Source of the DNA: Streptococcus mitis
GTDB lineage: Bacteria > Bacillota > Bacilli > Lactobacillales > Streptococcaceae
Assembly (NCBI RefSeq): GCF_013305725.1
Contig: NZ_CP047883.1
Span: 1,653,001 to 1,717,000, forward strand
Reading direction: 5' to 3'
Length of the DNA: 64,000 nucleotides
The translations under genes were made by a program, and so were the position numbers. Under the pieces are notes generated by a model. It did no database searches. It was given only the letters and a program-made list of their open reading frames with translations, and was not told the origin of the DNA. Positions 10,259 to 20,399 of the stretch are shown here, piece by piece (within the stretch, counting starts at the first letter, position 1; every line of letters begins with the position of its first letter).

Positions 10259-10786
10259 TTAAATTCCTTTTTTATATGTAATCGGTCCGTACTTTTCAGT
10301 GATTTTTCGCATCACACGGCGCTCACGAGCTCGGTTAATCTGCGTTTTGATCGAGTCATGTTGGACCAAGGGCTTGACTAAAATCGAGCGAATGCCTGCA
10401 CGGTGGGCTGCTCGAATATCTGTCATGAGCTGGTCGCCAACCATGACCACTTCACTTTTCTCATAGTGGAATTCCTTCATGGCACGGTTAATCCCAAATG
10501 TGAAGGGCTTCAGAGCCCAATAAACGTAGTCAATCCCAAACTTCTCAACTGCGCGTTGAACTCGTTTTTTGGTATTATTTGAGACTACGATAATAGCAAT
10601 GCCCGCATCCTGAAGATCATGTAGCCATTGCTTCATCTCTGGCGTCCCGTCAGGGTTGTTCCAAGCAATGAGGGTATTGTCCAAATCGACCAAAACAGCC
10701 TTGATTCCCTGCGCCTGCAGGCTTTGGACTGTCAAATCATAAACTGCTTCTACAGCAAAGTCTGGCATGTAGTTTTCAATCACCAT
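10259..10786 (-). CDS. yqeG: HAD-superfamily (IIIA) phosphatase YqeG
   Basis: A 175-residue protein with the HAD nucleophile motif VLVDLDNTLIAW, VVSNNTKKR as motif II and MVGDQLMTDI as motif IV. Substrate unknown. The frame is open further upstream to 10849, inside corA, but the ATG at 10786 is preferred. It follows GAAAAGGAGCC at good distance and gives the usual N-terminus MVIENYMPDF. It lies just before yqeH as in other Firmicutes. Confidence 0.92.
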   Translation of the reverse strand: MVIENYMPDFAVEAVYDLTVQSLQAQGIKAVLVDLDNTLIAWNNPDGTPEMKQWLHDLQDAGIAIIVVSNNTKKRVQRAVEKFGIDYVYWALKPFTFGINRAMKEFHYEKSEVVMVGDQLMTDIRAAHRAGIRSILVKPLVQHDSIKTQINRARERRVMRKITEKYGPITYKKGI

Positions 10787-10800
10787 TTTGGCTCCTTTTC

Positions 10801-11709
10801 TTAACTTTTTTTCGCAATTTTCCTTAATAACAATGACAAAACAATCCACAACCCAGCACTAGCCAAACTGATGTAGAGCCAAGCATGGGGCTCATCTGTT
10901 AAAGGGAGCGGAACATTCATTCCGAAAAAGCCTGTCACTACTGCCAAAACCGCTAGCAAGACTGAAATGATGGTCAAGGTTGTCAAATTATCATTCAGAT
11001 TGTTGTTTAGGATGTTGTTGTAAGATGCTGATAGTTGTTGGAGGACTTGAGAAATCAAGTCTGTCATGGATACCAGCTGATGAGCCTCAATCATGGCATC
11101 ATCAAACTGCTCTCGCTCAACCTCGTTAAAACTGCGATAGAGGGCATGCCCTTGAATATGCTCCAGCAACATGCGATTTTGCTTAGCAGCCGCAGTGAGG
11201 TAAACCATACCAGTCTCCAAGTCGGAAAGGGCAAAAAGGTTTTTCTTAGTAGTCCGCTGGCGCAAGAGACCATTGACCTCGTCCTTACTCTTATCCATCT
11301 GCTCGATGACAGGATAGTAGGCATTGCTGATGATTTCCAGACTGGCAAAGAGAAACTTGTAAATCGAAAGCATGTCATGACTCTCCAGATAACGAGTCAT
11401 CTGTTCAATGACATAGGCGTTCTTGGTATTACTAATGGTAATCAGGCGACGATGTTCCACGATAAAGGTCATGGGAAAAGCTTCATAGTATGCCTTATCC
11501 TTTTTCAAGTTCAAGACATTGTAGATAAAGGTCACAGTCCCATTTTCACGGTGATAATCCATGTGGGCACGCTCATTTCTATCCAATGCGTATTCAATGG
11601 TTTCCTTGTCCAAACCGTAGATTTCAGAAAGGTCCTCTAGTTTTTTCAACTTGTCCAAATCTAAGTTAATCCAGGTACAACCATTGCCCAACTGTTTTTC
11701 TAAAAACAT
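10801..11709 (-). CDS. corA: CorA-family divalent cation transporter
   Basis: A 302-residue membrane protein with a large cytosolic N-terminal domain and two C-terminal helices. The signature GFFGMNVPLP lies between the helices at the pore mouth, which identifies a CorA-type magnesium channel or related divalent transporter. The start follows AAAGGAGAG. Transcription starts from a promoter overlapping the end of the upstream mscS-like gene; yqeG begins 14 bases after its stop. Confidence 0.92.
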   Translation of the reverse strand: MFLEKQLGNGCTWINLDLDKLKKLEDLSEIYGLDKETIEYALDRNERAHMDYHRENGTVTFIYNVLNLKKDKAYYEAFPMTFIVEHRRLITISNTKNAYVIEQMTRYLESHDMLSIYKFLFASLEIISNAYYPVIEQMDKSKDEVNGLLRQRTTKKNLFALSDLETGMVYLTAAAKQNRMLLEHIQGHALYRSFNEVEREQFDDAMIEAHQLVSMTDLISQVLQQLSASYNNILNNNLNDNLTTLTIISVLLAVLAVVTGFFGMNVPLPLTDEPHAWLYISLASAGLWIVLSLLLRKIAKKS

Positions 11710-11735
11710 CTTCTCTCCTTTACCAAACTCTTTCT

Positions 11736-11764
11736 ATTGTACCATAAATCTGCTAAAATTTCAG
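11736..11764 (-). promoter_or_regulatory. Promoter for corA-yqeG-yqeH
   Basis: On the minus strand CTGAAA (11759-11764), 17 bases, TACAAT (11736-11741) with TGG directly before the -10. The -35 box overlaps the stop codon of the mscS-like gene. Confidence 0.6.
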
Positions 11765-12327
11765 GCCTGGTCATTACGAGAGAAATTGCTGACGACGGTG
11801 ATATTCCGATTGGGAACGAAGTGCAGAACCTGGTCTTCTCCTCTGAGTTGCGTTGTTCGAATGCCAACACTAACCACCTTGCCCGATACAGTAATAGGAC
11901 CATTTGTCAGAACGACCTCATCTCCCACATCCAGTTGACGTTCAAAGAGGATGAAAAAGCCATTGATGACATCAGACAGAAAACCTTGAGCTCCCATCCC
12001 AATAGCCACCCCAGCAATCCCAGCCCCTGCCAGCAAACTAGAGACTGGCAAGCCCAAAATAGACAAGATACAGTAAAGTAAAAAGAAATAGAGGGTATAA
12101 TTAAACACATTCTCTAATAAACGTGAGATGGTTTTCTGACGCCCGACATCATGACGAGACATTTTTAGAGAAGGTTTAACAATTCTCTGCACCATGGTAT
12201 GGAGCAATTTCTTAGCTATATAAAAGAGTAAAAATAGGAATAACAGAGAAATTATCTTGGTTAAGATATTCTCAATAATCGTTGTTATATCAAGCTTATT
12301 GAGGTAGGTTTGAAAAAATTCTTGCAT
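11761..12327 (-). CDS. Small-conductance mechanosensitive channel (MscS family), short form
   Basis: A 188-residue protein with an N-terminal membrane helix (about residues 20-42), further helices, and the pore-lining segment LLAGAGIAGVAIGMGAQGF, the Gly/Ala-rich TM3 of MscS. The beta domain follows (VGDEVVL, HFVPNRNITVVSNFSRND). The protein stops right after the beta domain, while typical MscS proteins (about 280 residues) continue into an alpha/beta domain, so it is either a natural short form or a truncation. Start ATG follows AAAGGAG; an extended -10 (TGGTATAAT, box at 12346-12351) precedes it. Confidence 0.85.
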   Translation of the reverse strand: MQEFFQTYLNKLDITTIIENILTKIISLLFLFLLFYIAKKLLHTMVQRIVKPSLKMSRHDVGRQKTISRLLENVFNYTLYFFLLYCILSILGLPVSSLLAGAGIAGVAIGMGAQGFLSDVINGFFILFERQLDVGDEVVLTNGPITVSGKVVSVGIRTTQLRGEDQVLHFVPNRNITVVSNFSRNDQA

Positions 12328-12345
12328 AGAAAACTCCTTTCATTT

Positions 12346-12351
12346 ATTATA
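12346..12351 (-). promoter_or_regulatory. Extended -10 of the mscS-like gene
   Basis: The minus strand reads TGGTATAAT 19-24 bases ahead of the start codon. No convincing -35 box is seen. Confidence 0.5.
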
Positions 12352-12419
12352 CCATACTTTCACAAGTGATGAGTCTCCATAAATATTCAAAAATAATAGC
12401 CAAAATAGACAGAAAATTC

Positions 12420-12448
12420 TTGATTTTAGTTCATATTTATACTATAAT
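12420..12448 (+). promoter_or_regulatory. Sigma-A promoter for sstT
   Basis: TTGATT (12420-12425) and TATAAT (12443-12448) are separated by exactly 17 bases, about 30 bases before the sstT start. Confidence 0.75.
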
Positions 12449-12478
12449 CATAAACATTACACAACAAAGGAGATTGTT

Positions 12479-13684
12479 ATGAAAAAATGCATTCATGCTT
12501 GGAATAAGGCAAGCCTAATCAAACGGATTTTGATTGGTATGCTTATTGGAGGAACCCTAGGTCTGACACTTCCTAACATTTCAGGAATTGGTTTACTTGG
12601 AGATCTCTTTGTTGGCGGTCTAAAAGCCATCGCACCTATTCTAGTCTTTGCCCTCGTTGCTAACGCCCTTTCCCAACATCAAAAGGGACAAGATAGCAAC
12701 ATGAAAACGGTTATCTTCCTTTACTTGGTAGGAACCTTTGCAGCGGCACTTGTTGCTGTCCTAGCAAGTTTCATCGTCCCTGTTGAGATTACCTTAAATA
12801 GTGCCAATACAGAAATCGCACCACCAGATGGGATTGGACAAGTCCTCAGTAACCTCTTGCTCAAACTGGTTGACAATCCAGTCAATTCCCTCGTTACTGC
12901 TAACTACATCGGTATCCTATCCTGGGCAGTTGTTTTCGGGATTGCTATGAGAGAAGCCAGCAAAAATAGTAAAGAATTGCTGAAAACCATAGCTGATGTG
13001 ACTTCTAAGATTGTCGAATGGATTATCAACCTAGCTCCATTTGGTATCCTTGGTCTTGTCTTCAAAACCATCTCTGATAAGGGAATCGGAAGCCTCGCTA
13101 ACTACGGAATCTTGCTTGCCCTCTTGGTGACAACTATGTTCTTTGTCGCTCTGGTTGTCAATCCATTGATTGCCTTTCTCTTTATGAAGAGAAATCCTTA
13201 TCCCCTCGTTTGGAAATGTTTGCGTGTCAGCGGTGTTACAGCCTTCTTTACTCGTAGTTCTGCGGCGAACATCCCTGTCAACATGAAACTTTGTCACGAC
13301 CTTGGACTAGATCCAGATACCTATTCGGTTTCTATCCCACTCGGTTCTACTATCAACATGGCCGGAGCAGCGATTACTATTAACGTTTTAACCCTTGCTG
13401 CAGTAAATACTTTGGGAATCCCTGTTGACTTTGCGACAGCCTTTGTACTCAGTGTAGTGGCAGCAATCTCAGCCTGTGGTGCTTCTGGTATTGCTGGAGG
13501 ATCCCTCCTTCTTATCCCAGTTGCTTGTAGCCTTTTCGGTATTTCTAACGATATTGCCATGCAAGTTGTTGGGGTTGGATTTGTGATTGGTGTCATTCAA
13601 GACTCATGTGAAACAGCCCTCAACTCTTCTACAGATGTCCTCTTCACAGCTGTTGCCGAATACGCAGCAGCCCGTAAGAAATAA
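12479..13684 (+). CDS. sstT: Serine/threonine:sodium symporter
   Basis: A 401-residue integral membrane protein of the dicarboxylate/amino acid:cation symporter family. It has many hydrophobic helices and the conserved [17 protein letters not shown] segment near residue 285, which forms the substrate and sodium site. The length and N-terminus ([18 protein letters not shown]) match SstT. Ribosome binding site AAAGGAG. It has its own promoter and terminator and is divergent from the mscS-like gene. Confidence 0.95.
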   Translation: MKKCIHAWNKASLIKRILIGMLIGGTLGLTLPNISGIGLLGDLFVGGLKAIAPILVFALVANALSQHQKGQDSNMKTVIFLYLVGTFAAALVAVLASFIVPVEITLNSANTEIAPPDGIGQVLSNLLLKLVDNPVNSLVTANYIGILSWAVVFGIAMREASKNSKELLKTIADVTSKIVEWIINLAPFGILGLVFKTISDKGIGSLANYGILLALLVTTMFFVALVVNPLIAFLFMKRNPYPLVWKCLRVSGVTAFFTRSSAANIPVNMKLCHDLGLDPDTYSVSIPLGSTINMAGAAITINVLTLAAVNTLGIPVDFATAFVLSVVAAISACGASGIAGGSLLLIPVACSLFGISNDIAMQVVGVGFVIGVIQDSCETALNSSTDVLFTAVAEYAAARKK

Positions 13685-13689
13685 CTCAT

Positions 13690-13719
13690 AAAGACAAGCC
13701 TGCTCAGGTCTTGTCTTTT
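13690..13719 (+). terminator. Terminator after sstT
   Basis: AAAGACAAG CCTG, a two-base loop, CAGG, one-base bulge, then CTTGTCTTTT. A strong stem with a short T tract, placed six bases after the sstT stop. Confidence 0.65.
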
Positions 13720-13750
13720 CCGCTTTTATCTAACTTACTAGGAAATCCTT

Positions 13751-14704
13751 ATGTCTATTAGCCAACGTACGACCAAGCTCATCTTAGCTACCTGTCTTGC
13801 CTGCCTTCTTGCTTATTTTTTCAATCTCTCCTCAGCAATTTCAGCTGGAATCATCGCCCTCTTGAGCCTATCCGACACCCGTAGAAGTACCTTAAAACTG
13901 GCCCGCAATCGGCTCTTTTCTATGCTTCTAGCTCTTGCTATTGGCGTTTTGGCTTTTCACTTGAGCGGATTTCATATCTGGAGCCTCGGACTCTATCTGG
14001 CACTTTATGTACCTCTAGCCTACAAGATGGGATGGGAAATTGGCATCACACCAAGTAGCGTTTTGGTTAGCCATCTCTTGGTGCAAGAGTCAACCTCTCT
14101 AGACCTTCTAGTCAATGAATTCCTTCTCTTTGCTATCGGTACAGGATTTGCCTTACTTGTCAATCTCTACATGCCTTCACGAGAAGAGGAAATTCATCAC
14201 TACCACACATTGGTGGAAGAAAAGTTAAAAGATATTCTCCAGCGCTTCAAATATTATTTATCCAGAGGTGACGGACGCAACCGAGCACAGTTGGTTGAAG
14301 AATTGGACACCCTTTTGGAAGAAGCCCTCAGACTGGTCTATTTGGATCACTCAGACCACCTCTTTCACCAGACCGATTATAATATCCACTACTTTGAGAT
14401 GAGACAGCGGCAAAGTCGTATCCTGCGAAACATGGCCCAGCAAATCAACACCTGTCACCTAGCTGCCAGTGAGAGCCTGATTTTGGCCCAACTCTTTTCA
14501 AAAATTGCAGGGCAACTGAGCCAGACCAATCCTGCTTCTGATTTGCTAGATGAAATTGAACGTTATCTGGAAGTCTTCCGTAATCGCAGTCTTCCCAAAA
14601 CAAGAGACGAATTTGAAACCCGTGCCACACTTCTTCAACTCCTACGTGAAGCCAAAACCTTCATCCAAGTAAAAGTCGACTTTTACCAAAAATATGGACA
14701 GTAA
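13751..14704 (+). CDS. Aromatic acid exporter family (DUF939-like) membrane protein
   Basis: A 317-residue protein. The N-terminal half (to about residue 140) has five or six hydrophobic helices; the second half is a soluble, helix-rich charged region. The arrangement of short helices with SAGIIALLSLSDTRRSTLK after the second helix is that of the ArAE/FUSC-type exporters and their DUF939 C-terminal domain. Substrate unknown. A terminator shared with asp5 follows the stop. It borders the SRRP island but reads towards it and is probably not part of it. Confidence 0.75.
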   Translation: MSISQRTTKLILATCLACLLAYFFNLSSAISAGIIALLSLSDTRRSTLKLARNRLFSMLLALAIGVLAFHLSGFHIWSLGLYLALYVPLAYKMGWEIGITPSSVLVSHLLVQESTSLDLLVNEFLLFAIGTGFALLVNLYMPSREEEIHHYHTLVEEKLKDILQRFKYYLSRGDGRNRAQLVEELDTLLEEALRLVYLDHSDHLFHQTDYNIHYFEMRQRQSRILRNMAQQINTCHLAASESLILAQLFSKIAGQLSQTNPASDLLDEIERYLEVFRNRSLPKTRDEFETRATLLQLLREAKTFIQVKVDFYQKYGQ

Positions 14705-14760
14705 AAAAGAAAACTTCAGACCAATCACAAAAGGTGAATATCTGAAGTTTTCTTTTATTT
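14704..14760. terminator. Bidirectional terminator between exporter gene and asp5
   Basis: AAAAGAAAACTTCAGA (14704-14720) pairs with TCTGAAGTTTTCTTTT (14741-14756) around a 20-base loop, with A and T runs at the ends. It serves the convergent plus-strand exporter gene and minus-strand asp5, ending the SRRP island on this side. Confidence 0.8.
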
Positions 14761-14979
14761 GTAAGTTATCACCATAAAGGTTAATAGTAGGATGAATAAG
14801 GCCAAACTCACCAATAAAGTCAGCACCTTGACCAAGGTGTTGCTTTGCCAGTAGCTTGGTTTACCAATATTACTAGTCACATCCATAGAGAATAATTGAT
14901 TTTGACGGGGTTGTATGGTCACCAATACAATCAAAGTGAGAGATAGGACAATAGCTAAAACAATCAGTATGTCAATCAT
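14755..14979 (-). CDS. asp5: Accessory Sec system protein Asp5 (SecG-like)
   Basis: A 74-residue protein with two hydrophobic helices (about residues 2-22 and 50-71) joined by a polar loop, the SecG topology. As the last gene of the accessory Sec cluster, after gtfB and asp4, it fits Asp5, the SecG-like partner of the SecA2/SecY2 translocase. The start lies four bases after the asp4 stop codon, with GAGGTAGG as the ribosome binding site. Confidence 0.88.
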   Translation of the reverse strand: MIDILIVLAIVLSLTLIVLVTIQPRQNQLFSMDVTSNIGKPSYWQSNTLVKVLTLLVSLALFILLLTFMVITYK

Positions 14980-14983
14980 AGGC

Positions 14984-15163
14984 CTACCTCAAAATTCCTA
15001 GCAAAGTAAAGAGTAAACCAATCAGAATCATTAAACCCAAGATGAGTGAAAAAGTTTTACTAATCTTTTCCCCTCGGCTTTCTTTTTCCTTCTTGATAGG
15101 TTTTTGTTTCAACTCTTCCATGCGACCTTCAACGTCTTTGTAAAATAAATCTTCATCTGACAT
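14984..15163 (-). CDS. asp4: Accessory Sec system protein Asp4 (SecE-like)
   Basis: A 59-residue protein, MSDEDLFYKDVEGRMEELKQ at the start, then a basic stretch and one C-terminal membrane helix (about residues 38-58, FSLILGLMILIGLLFTLLG). A charged amphipathic N-terminus with a single helix is SecE-like and fits Asp4. TAGGAGG lies before the ATG, and gtfB ends one base upstream. It is too short for most ORF callers but is clearly a real gene of this system. Confidence 0.88.
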   Translation of the reverse strand: MSDEDLFYKDVEGRMEELKQKPIKKEKESRGEKISKTFSLILGLMILIGLLFTLLGILR

Positions 15164-15164
15164 G

Positions 15165-16502
15165 TTAGCCTCCTAAAACAGTTTGCATGGTTTCCTGATA
15201 TCGCACCAAGTCAACATAATTTGCATGTTGGCCTTGTTTGCCAAGTGCCTGACGCATTTGATCAACATCTGAAAGAGCCAGTTTAATTGTCTCAACCAAA
15301 GCAGAAACTTCACTACTTTCAAATAAATGGTCTGGAGCAATATAAAGTTTATTGTGGACCGTCTGATTGAAGCCCAGAATCAAGAGATTGTGCTCAAAGG
15401 CCTGACGCACCGCCTGCAACAACTCATTGCTGTGATTGATATCCAAGTAAATATCCGACAATTGATACAGCTCCTGAATCTTCTGTGGACTAGCGTTCTG
15501 ATAAAGGACCACATTAGGATAGCGAAGCATGTCTAAGAGCTTAGAAGACATCTCTGTCACCGCCGCAATACGGAAAGTGACATCAGGCAGGGCTTCTACG
15601 ATTGCTTCTACTTGCTCAATCTGATCTGAATTAGTCAAGATTAAGGCATCTCGTCTTAGGAAATTATCCCGTTTAAACTGATAATGGTAACCCAAGTGCA
15701 CAAACTGATCATGGTATTTCTCGTCAGTCAACTCTAAAGCACGTTCATAAGTCGCCTTGTTTGGAATGATGATTTTCTTAGTACGCACATCATCGCTTTC
15801 CAAAATCAACTGCATATTACCTGGAATGGCATCATAGAGAGGTTCCTGCCAAACCAAAACATCTGAGCCAGATTTATCTGGGTGATGGAAGGAAACCAAG
15901 AAAGGAGTCGCTAGAGTATTAAAGACAATCTGATGCTTATCTAACTCCAAATCTTGCAAAAAGAAGGTAATAAATTCAACCTTATTAGCAAAGTAACGCA
16001 TAGGTTGACCAGGTAAGGTCAATAAGATATCACCCGTCACATGGTTTTCAAGTAACACCTCCTGACCATTGACATCTTGGTAAACCGTCATCACCGGCTC
16101 ACTATCTGCACTGTAGGTCGTTGTAGCAAAACAAGCTCCGAAACGATTGTAATGATCAACTTGACGGACTCGACCTTCCAGGTCTTTCCAATCTACTTGC
16201 TTAACCAAGCGAGCCTGCATTCCATCAGCATAATGAATAACAGCTCTCTCCTGTGTCATATCCTCAATACGAGCAGACTGATTATTGCCTGAAATTTCCC
16301 AAAAAGCTGGAACAGGGACTTGGTTAAAATAGAGAGGTTTTCCATCCTCGTAACCTAGATAATAGGTAAAAGGAGATACCAGACCATCAGGCAGAAAACC
16401 ATCTGCATCGATGACCACTCCAAGTTGAGAAAGACCAGTAGCTACTAGACTTTCATGTAAATCTTGACTTTCCTGACTATAACGATCATAAAGTTCAATC
16501 AT
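15165..16502 (-). CDS. gtfB: SRRP O-GlcNAc transferase subunit GtfB
   Basis: A 445-residue partner of GtfA. GtfB binds the serine-rich repeat substrate and lets the GtfA-GtfB complex add GlcNAc to Ser/Thr. The first 280 residues form the extended beta domain (YDRYSQESQDLHESLVATGL); residues about 285-425 form a GT-B-like C-terminal fold (ILTNSDQIEQVEAIVEALPD, SDIYLDINHSNELL). Glycosyltransferase active-site residues appear lost, as known for GtfB. The start overlaps the gtfA end by eight bases. The C-terminal region recurs in four other island proteins. Confidence 0.93.
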   Translation of the reverse strand: MIELYDRYSQESQDLHESLVATGLSQLGVVIDADGFLPDGLVSPFTYYLGYEDGKPLYFNQVPVPAFWEISGNNQSARIEDMTQERAVIHYADGMQARLVKQVDWKDLEGRVRQVDHYNRFGACFATTTYSADSEPVMTVYQDVNGQEVLLENHVTGDILLTLPGQPMRYFANKVEFITFFLQDLELDKHQIVFNTLATPFLVSFHHPDKSGSDVLVWQEPLYDAIPGNMQLILESDDVRTKKIIIPNKATYERALELTDEKYHDQFVHLGYHYQFKRDNFLRRDALILTNSDQIEQVEAIVEALPDVTFRIAAVTEMSSKLLDMLRYPNVVLYQNASPQKIQELYQLSDIYLDINHSNELLQAVRQAFEHNLLILGFNQTVHNKLYIAPDHLFESSEVSALVETIKLALSDVDQMRQALGKQGQHANYVDLVRYQETMQTVLGG

Positions 16503-18006
16503 GGAGCACCTCCTCTACTGTTTTCTTCCACTTTTCTAAAATTTCTTCGGTTAAGAAACCTTCTGCAATTTGATAAGAATGGGCACGCATAGCTTCCAAA
16601 CGATTTTCTTGATACAATTGACAAATCTTAGCTTCATAAGCTTGCTTGATTTGGTCTTCTACATGATCAGATGAACTTGGTATCAAATAACCATTTTGCC
16701 CATCTTCTATAAAGGTCTGATTACCATAAGGAACATCAAAACCAATTAGAGGAAGTCCTGAACCAATAGCTTCCATCAAGGTCAGACCAAATCCTTCGCT
16801 GGTTGAAGCCGTCAAGTAGACCTCATACTGGCTATAAATCTGCGAAAGTTCCGCATGCCCCTTGAGTTGGATATAATCCTCTGCCTTATGAGTAGCAATA
16901 ATGTCTCGAAGAAGAGCGTCTTCTCCGCCACTACCATAAATATCAAAGGTCAATTCAGGGATTTCCTTACGCGCCTCGATAACCGCCTTGACCAACCAGT
17001 CAATGTGTTTTTCTTTGGCAAGACGTGAAGCAGTAATCAATGAAAATGGCTTACGTCCTTGACTTGACTCAGTCAAGGAATCAATACTACCTACAGGAAT
17101 GGTAACAATCTTTGGTCGGTGATGTGTATATTTGGCAAATTGCTCTTGCAACACTTCATTTTGTCTGTCAGTTGATACGATAAAGAAATCAACCTTATCT
17201 GCATTGGTAAACTGATAGTCATAATAGTTGTTCCAAAGGATATAGTCCTCGTTTGTAGCATTTTCACTATAATGCTCCGCATGAACAACTACCGCTAGAT
17301 GTGCTGCCTGTGCTTCCTCAAACACAACCTGTCCAATACCTGTCTCCCTATCCAGAATAACCAAATCAGACTTGTTCAAATTCAAGGATTTCATAAAAGC
17401 ACGCATGAAAGCTGGCTTCCCATAGAAAACCTTATCCTTAAAACGGTAAACTTCTTCCTTCCCTTGATTCATCAAGATATCATAGGCTGGAGTTCCGTTT
17501 TCATTGTAAAAAGTTCGTTGGTATAACACTGCAACATTGTCCTTGGGAGCAAAGTATTCGCTACAATAACGAGTATAAGAGAAGTAATCTTTCCGAATCA
17601 GGTTCCCCTTAAATACATACTCCACATGTTGGACCAAGTCCTTATTCTCATCCACCAAATAACAGGTGACAAACTTATCTTGGTCAGAAAAGAAGATACG
17701 CAAAACCTTGCCATTCTTTTCTCTACAACTTTCAACACCGTCAACAGTAGCTAAGACATCAGCAACTGTTACACTAGTCGGTGCAATCTTGATATCTGTA
17801 AAGTGATTATAAAGCCAGATAACTTGCTCATCATCAAAAGCAATATTGGATGTTAAATGCTCAATGTTATCAGCTAAAATCATATCTGTAAAGATAAATT
17901 TAGAGGGTAAATTCAAACTTCGAAAAATACCGGCACGATAGGCTTGAGCATATTCTACACCGCTACTGGCCCAACCAATTCCTAAATTTATATTGTAAAT
18001 TGTCAT
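16495..18006 (-). CDS. gtfA: SRRP O-GlcNAc transferase catalytic subunit GtfA
   Basis: A 503-residue GT4-type retaining glycosyltransferase that transfers GlcNAc from UDP-GlcNAc to Ser/Thr of the SRRP in the cytoplasm, together with GtfB. The N-terminal part holds the inserted beta-sheet domain (DUF1975 type). The C-terminal Rossmann domain has SLITASRLAKEKHIDWLVKA and the E-x7-E region EGFGLTLMEAIGSGLPLIGF. Ribosome binding site GAGGAG. It begins 11 bases after secA2. Confidence 0.95.
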   Translation of the reverse strand: MTIYNINLGIGWASSGVEYAQAYRAGIFRSLNLPSKFIFTDMILADNIEHLTSNIAFDDEQVIWLYNHFTDIKIAPTSVTVADVLATVDGVESCREKNGKVLRIFFSDQDKFVTCYLVDENKDLVQHVEYVFKGNLIRKDYFSYTRYCSEYFAPKDNVAVLYQRTFYNENGTPAYDILMNQGKEEVYRFKDKVFYGKPAFMRAFMKSLNLNKSDLVILDRETGIGQVVFEEAQAAHLAVVVHAEHYSENATNEDYILWNNYYDYQFTNADKVDFFIVSTDRQNEVLQEQFAKYTHHRPKIVTIPVGSIDSLTESSQGRKPFSLITASRLAKEKHIDWLVKAVIEARKEIPELTFDIYGSGGEDALLRDIIATHKAEDYIQLKGHAELSQIYSQYEVYLTASTSEGFGLTLMEAIGSGLPLIGFDVPYGNQTFIEDGQNGYLIPSSSDHVEDQIKQAYEAKICQLYQENRLEAMRAHSYQIAEGFLTEEILEKWKKTVEEVLHD

Positions 18007-18017
18007 ATTTTCTCCTC

Positions 18018-20399
18018 TTATGGAAAATGAGTCACGATTTCACCTTTTGGAGAAATATCTACTCTGCTCAGTAGAAGGTTTCGAACCATATCCTTCTTCA
18101 CTTGCCTTTTCATCTCTTCAAATCCATGATAAGCTTCTTGATAATACTCGACAATAGGATTCTTTTGAGCAGCTGATTGCCCGCCAATCGCAAAAGTTAA
18201 TTGTTGAAGATAGTCTACTTGTTCAACCCAATTATCATCAATGGCCTTTAGCAAGGCCAAACGCTGAAAATCTGAAAAGAAGTCATGAATTTCCAGAAGT
18301 GTTCGTTTCTCTTCTAGACTTTTTTGGACTGTTGTCTCCAAAACTCGTTTGATAGCATCCTTATCCGTAATATCCAACTCTTGAGGAACTGCATGATAAA
18401 GAAAACTGATATTTTTTACGATAAAGTGATACAATTCCTCTTTGCTTTCAAATTGTTCGTTTGACAAACTCTTTTTTATGAACTCATCTAGTACATCTAC
18501 AACAAAACCATCTAGATCCTCAGTCCCATCAATCAAGCGGTTTCTTTGACTATAGACCATCTCTCTCTGGATATTCATACTCTCAGCATATTCTAATGTT
18601 TGACTTCTCGCTGATCTAGCAGCGCTATCGCTTGCTTTCTGTGCTTTTTCTACTAATTTCCGATAACGCCTTCCTTCTAGGGGGTCAGGGCTTATCTGCT
18701 GGTTTACTGTATAATCCTTATACATCTTATGAACCCAAGGAGGACCAAACTTCTTGATAACATCGTCTTCTAGTGAGACAAAAAATTTCGATAGTCCTGG
18801 ATCTCCTTGGCGACCAGAACGCCCTCTAATCTGTAAGTCAATTCGCTTACTTTCCATTCGCTCCGTACCAATAACCACCAAGCCTCCAAGCTCCGCAACT
18901 CCTGGTCCAAGTTTAATATCTGTACCTCGACCAGCCATTGAAGTCGCAACTGTTACAGCCCCCATACGTCCCGATTCAGCAATCATCTGAGCTTCACGCG
19001 CCGCATTATGAGCATTTAAAACGTTATGAGCAATTCCTTCCCGTAACAATAGGGAGGAGTAGAGTTCAGACATTTCTACGGATCCAACAAAAATCAATAA
19101 AGGATTACCCTTTTCATGATAATATTTAATCTCAGCAAGTGAAGCATACACTTTTTCAGGTAGGGTAACATAGAGATTATCTGAATAATCAATTCGTTGA
19201 TTCTTACGATTAGTAGGAATTCGAATGACTGACATCCCATAAGTTTCTAAAAACTCTTTCTCTGCAACCTTTCCTGTTCCAGTCATCCCAGAAATTTTTT
19301 TAAACTTCTTAAATAAGCTTTGGTAGGTAATCGAAGCCATTGCCCGAGTTTCTTCAGACAAAGAAACATGCTCTTTTGCCTCAATGGCTTGGTGTAACCC
19401 ACCCTGTAATTTGGTCATTTCTAATAAACGTCCCGTACCTTGATCTAGCAATACAAGTTCTTCGTCTTTCTCGCCCTTACGAATAATATAGTCTTTATCC
19501 CTTTTAAATAAGGTATGAGCTCGTAGAGCAAAGATTAAGTGTCTTGCTAGTACGCTATTCTCTTCGGAATAGAGATTATCAATACCTAAAAAGCTCTCCG
19601 CAGTTTTAGCGCCCTTAGTAGTGAGCCATACTTCTTTTTTCTCTTCTTTAAAGATATAGTCTTGGCCCTCAACTAGAGTTGTCATCAAGGTATCAATAAT
19701 TTCATAGAAATTAGACTGTACTCTAGGTGAGCCTGAAATAACAAGTGGTATTTGAGCGCTATCTAGCAGGACTGCATCAACTTCATCTATGATGACAAAG
19801 TTAAATTCTGGCATATATTTTTTATCCTCACTAGAAGCTAGATTATCAAGCAAATAGTCAAAACCAAGACCACTGTTAGTAGTATACACCACATCTGCAC
19901 TATAAACTTCCCGCTTATCCTCTGGTGTTAACTCTTCATCATCATCTTCTTCAGGAAAAGGAATCCGAATCGTCAATCCTAGGAATTCGTAGACTTGTCC
20001 CATTTCTTCTGCATCACGCTTAGCAAGATAGTCATTAGTAGTCACTAGCATGACACCTTGCCCTGACAAAGCATTGAGGTAAACCGGCATCGTAGCAGTC
20101 AGAGTTTTACCCTCACCTGTATTCATCTCAGCAACATTCCCTTGGTGGATGACAATCCCACCCATGACTTGTACATCATAGGGAAACATCCCCAAGATTC
20201 GCTTATCAGCCTCTCTGACAACCGCAAAAGCCTCTACTAGAATATCATCTAAGCTTTCTCCAGCAGTTAATCTCTCTTTAAATTCTTGTGTTTTACCTGC
20301 TAATTCATCATCTGTTAGCGAGGCCATCTCTTCTTTTTTTAGATTGATTTGATGCAAGATTTTTTTCACCTTGCTCAATTGTCTATTGTTATTCCACAT
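18018..20399 (-). CDS. secA2: Accessory Sec translocase ATPase SecA2
   Basis: A 793-residue SecA paralogue. Walker [19 protein letters not shown] near residue 95, the Walker B/DEAD-like [12 protein letters not shown] near residue 205, and motif segments [29 protein letters not shown] and [13 protein letters not shown] are present. It is shorter than housekeeping SecA and lacks the C-terminal zinc-binding tail, as expected for SecA2. It energises export of the glycosylated SRRP with SecY2 and the Asp proteins. The start lies inside the end of asp3 (11-base overlap). Confidence 0.96.
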   Translation of the reverse strand: MWNNNRQLSKVKKILHQINLKKEEMASLTDDELAGKTQEFKERLTAGESLDDILVEAFAVVREADKRILGMFPYDVQVMGGIVIHQGNVAEMNTGEGKTLTATMPVYLNALSGQGVMLVTTNDYLAKRDAEEMGQVYEFLGLTIRIPFPEEDDDEELTPEDKREVYSADVVYTTNSGLGFDYLLDNLASSEDKKYMPEFNFVIIDEVDAVLLDSAQIPLVISGSPRVQSNFYEIIDTLMTTLVEGQDYIFKEEKKEVWLTTKGAKTAESFLGIDNLYSEENSVLARHLIFALRAHTLFKRDKDYIIRKGEKDEELVLLDQGTGRLLEMTKLQGGLHQAIEAKEHVSLSEETRAMASITYQSLFKKFKKISGMTGTGKVAEKEFLETYGMSVIRIPTNRKNQRIDYSDNLYVTLPEKVYASLAEIKYYHEKGNPLLIFVGSVEMSELYSSLLLREGIAHNVLNAHNAAREAQMIAESGRMGAVTVATSMAGRGTDIKLGPGVAELGGLVVIGTERMESKRIDLQIRGRSGRQGDPGLSKFFVSLEDDVIKKFGPPWVHKMYKDYTVNQQISPDPLEGRRYRKLVEKAQKASDSAARSARSQTLEYAESMNIQREMVYSQRNRLIDGTEDLDGFVVDVLDEFIKKSLSNEQFESKEELYHFIVKNISFLYHAVPQELDITDKDAIKRVLETTVQKSLEEKRTLLEIHDFFSDFQRLALLKAIDDNWVEQVDYLQQLTFAIGGQSAAQKNPIVEYYQEAYHGFEEMKRQVKKDMVRNLLLSRVDISPKGEIVTHFP

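Noticed and set aside
10787..10849. Upstream extension of yqeG to 10849
   Set aside because: It would lie in the corA coding sequence and lacks a ribosome binding site, while the ATG at 10786 has one and gives the family N-terminus.
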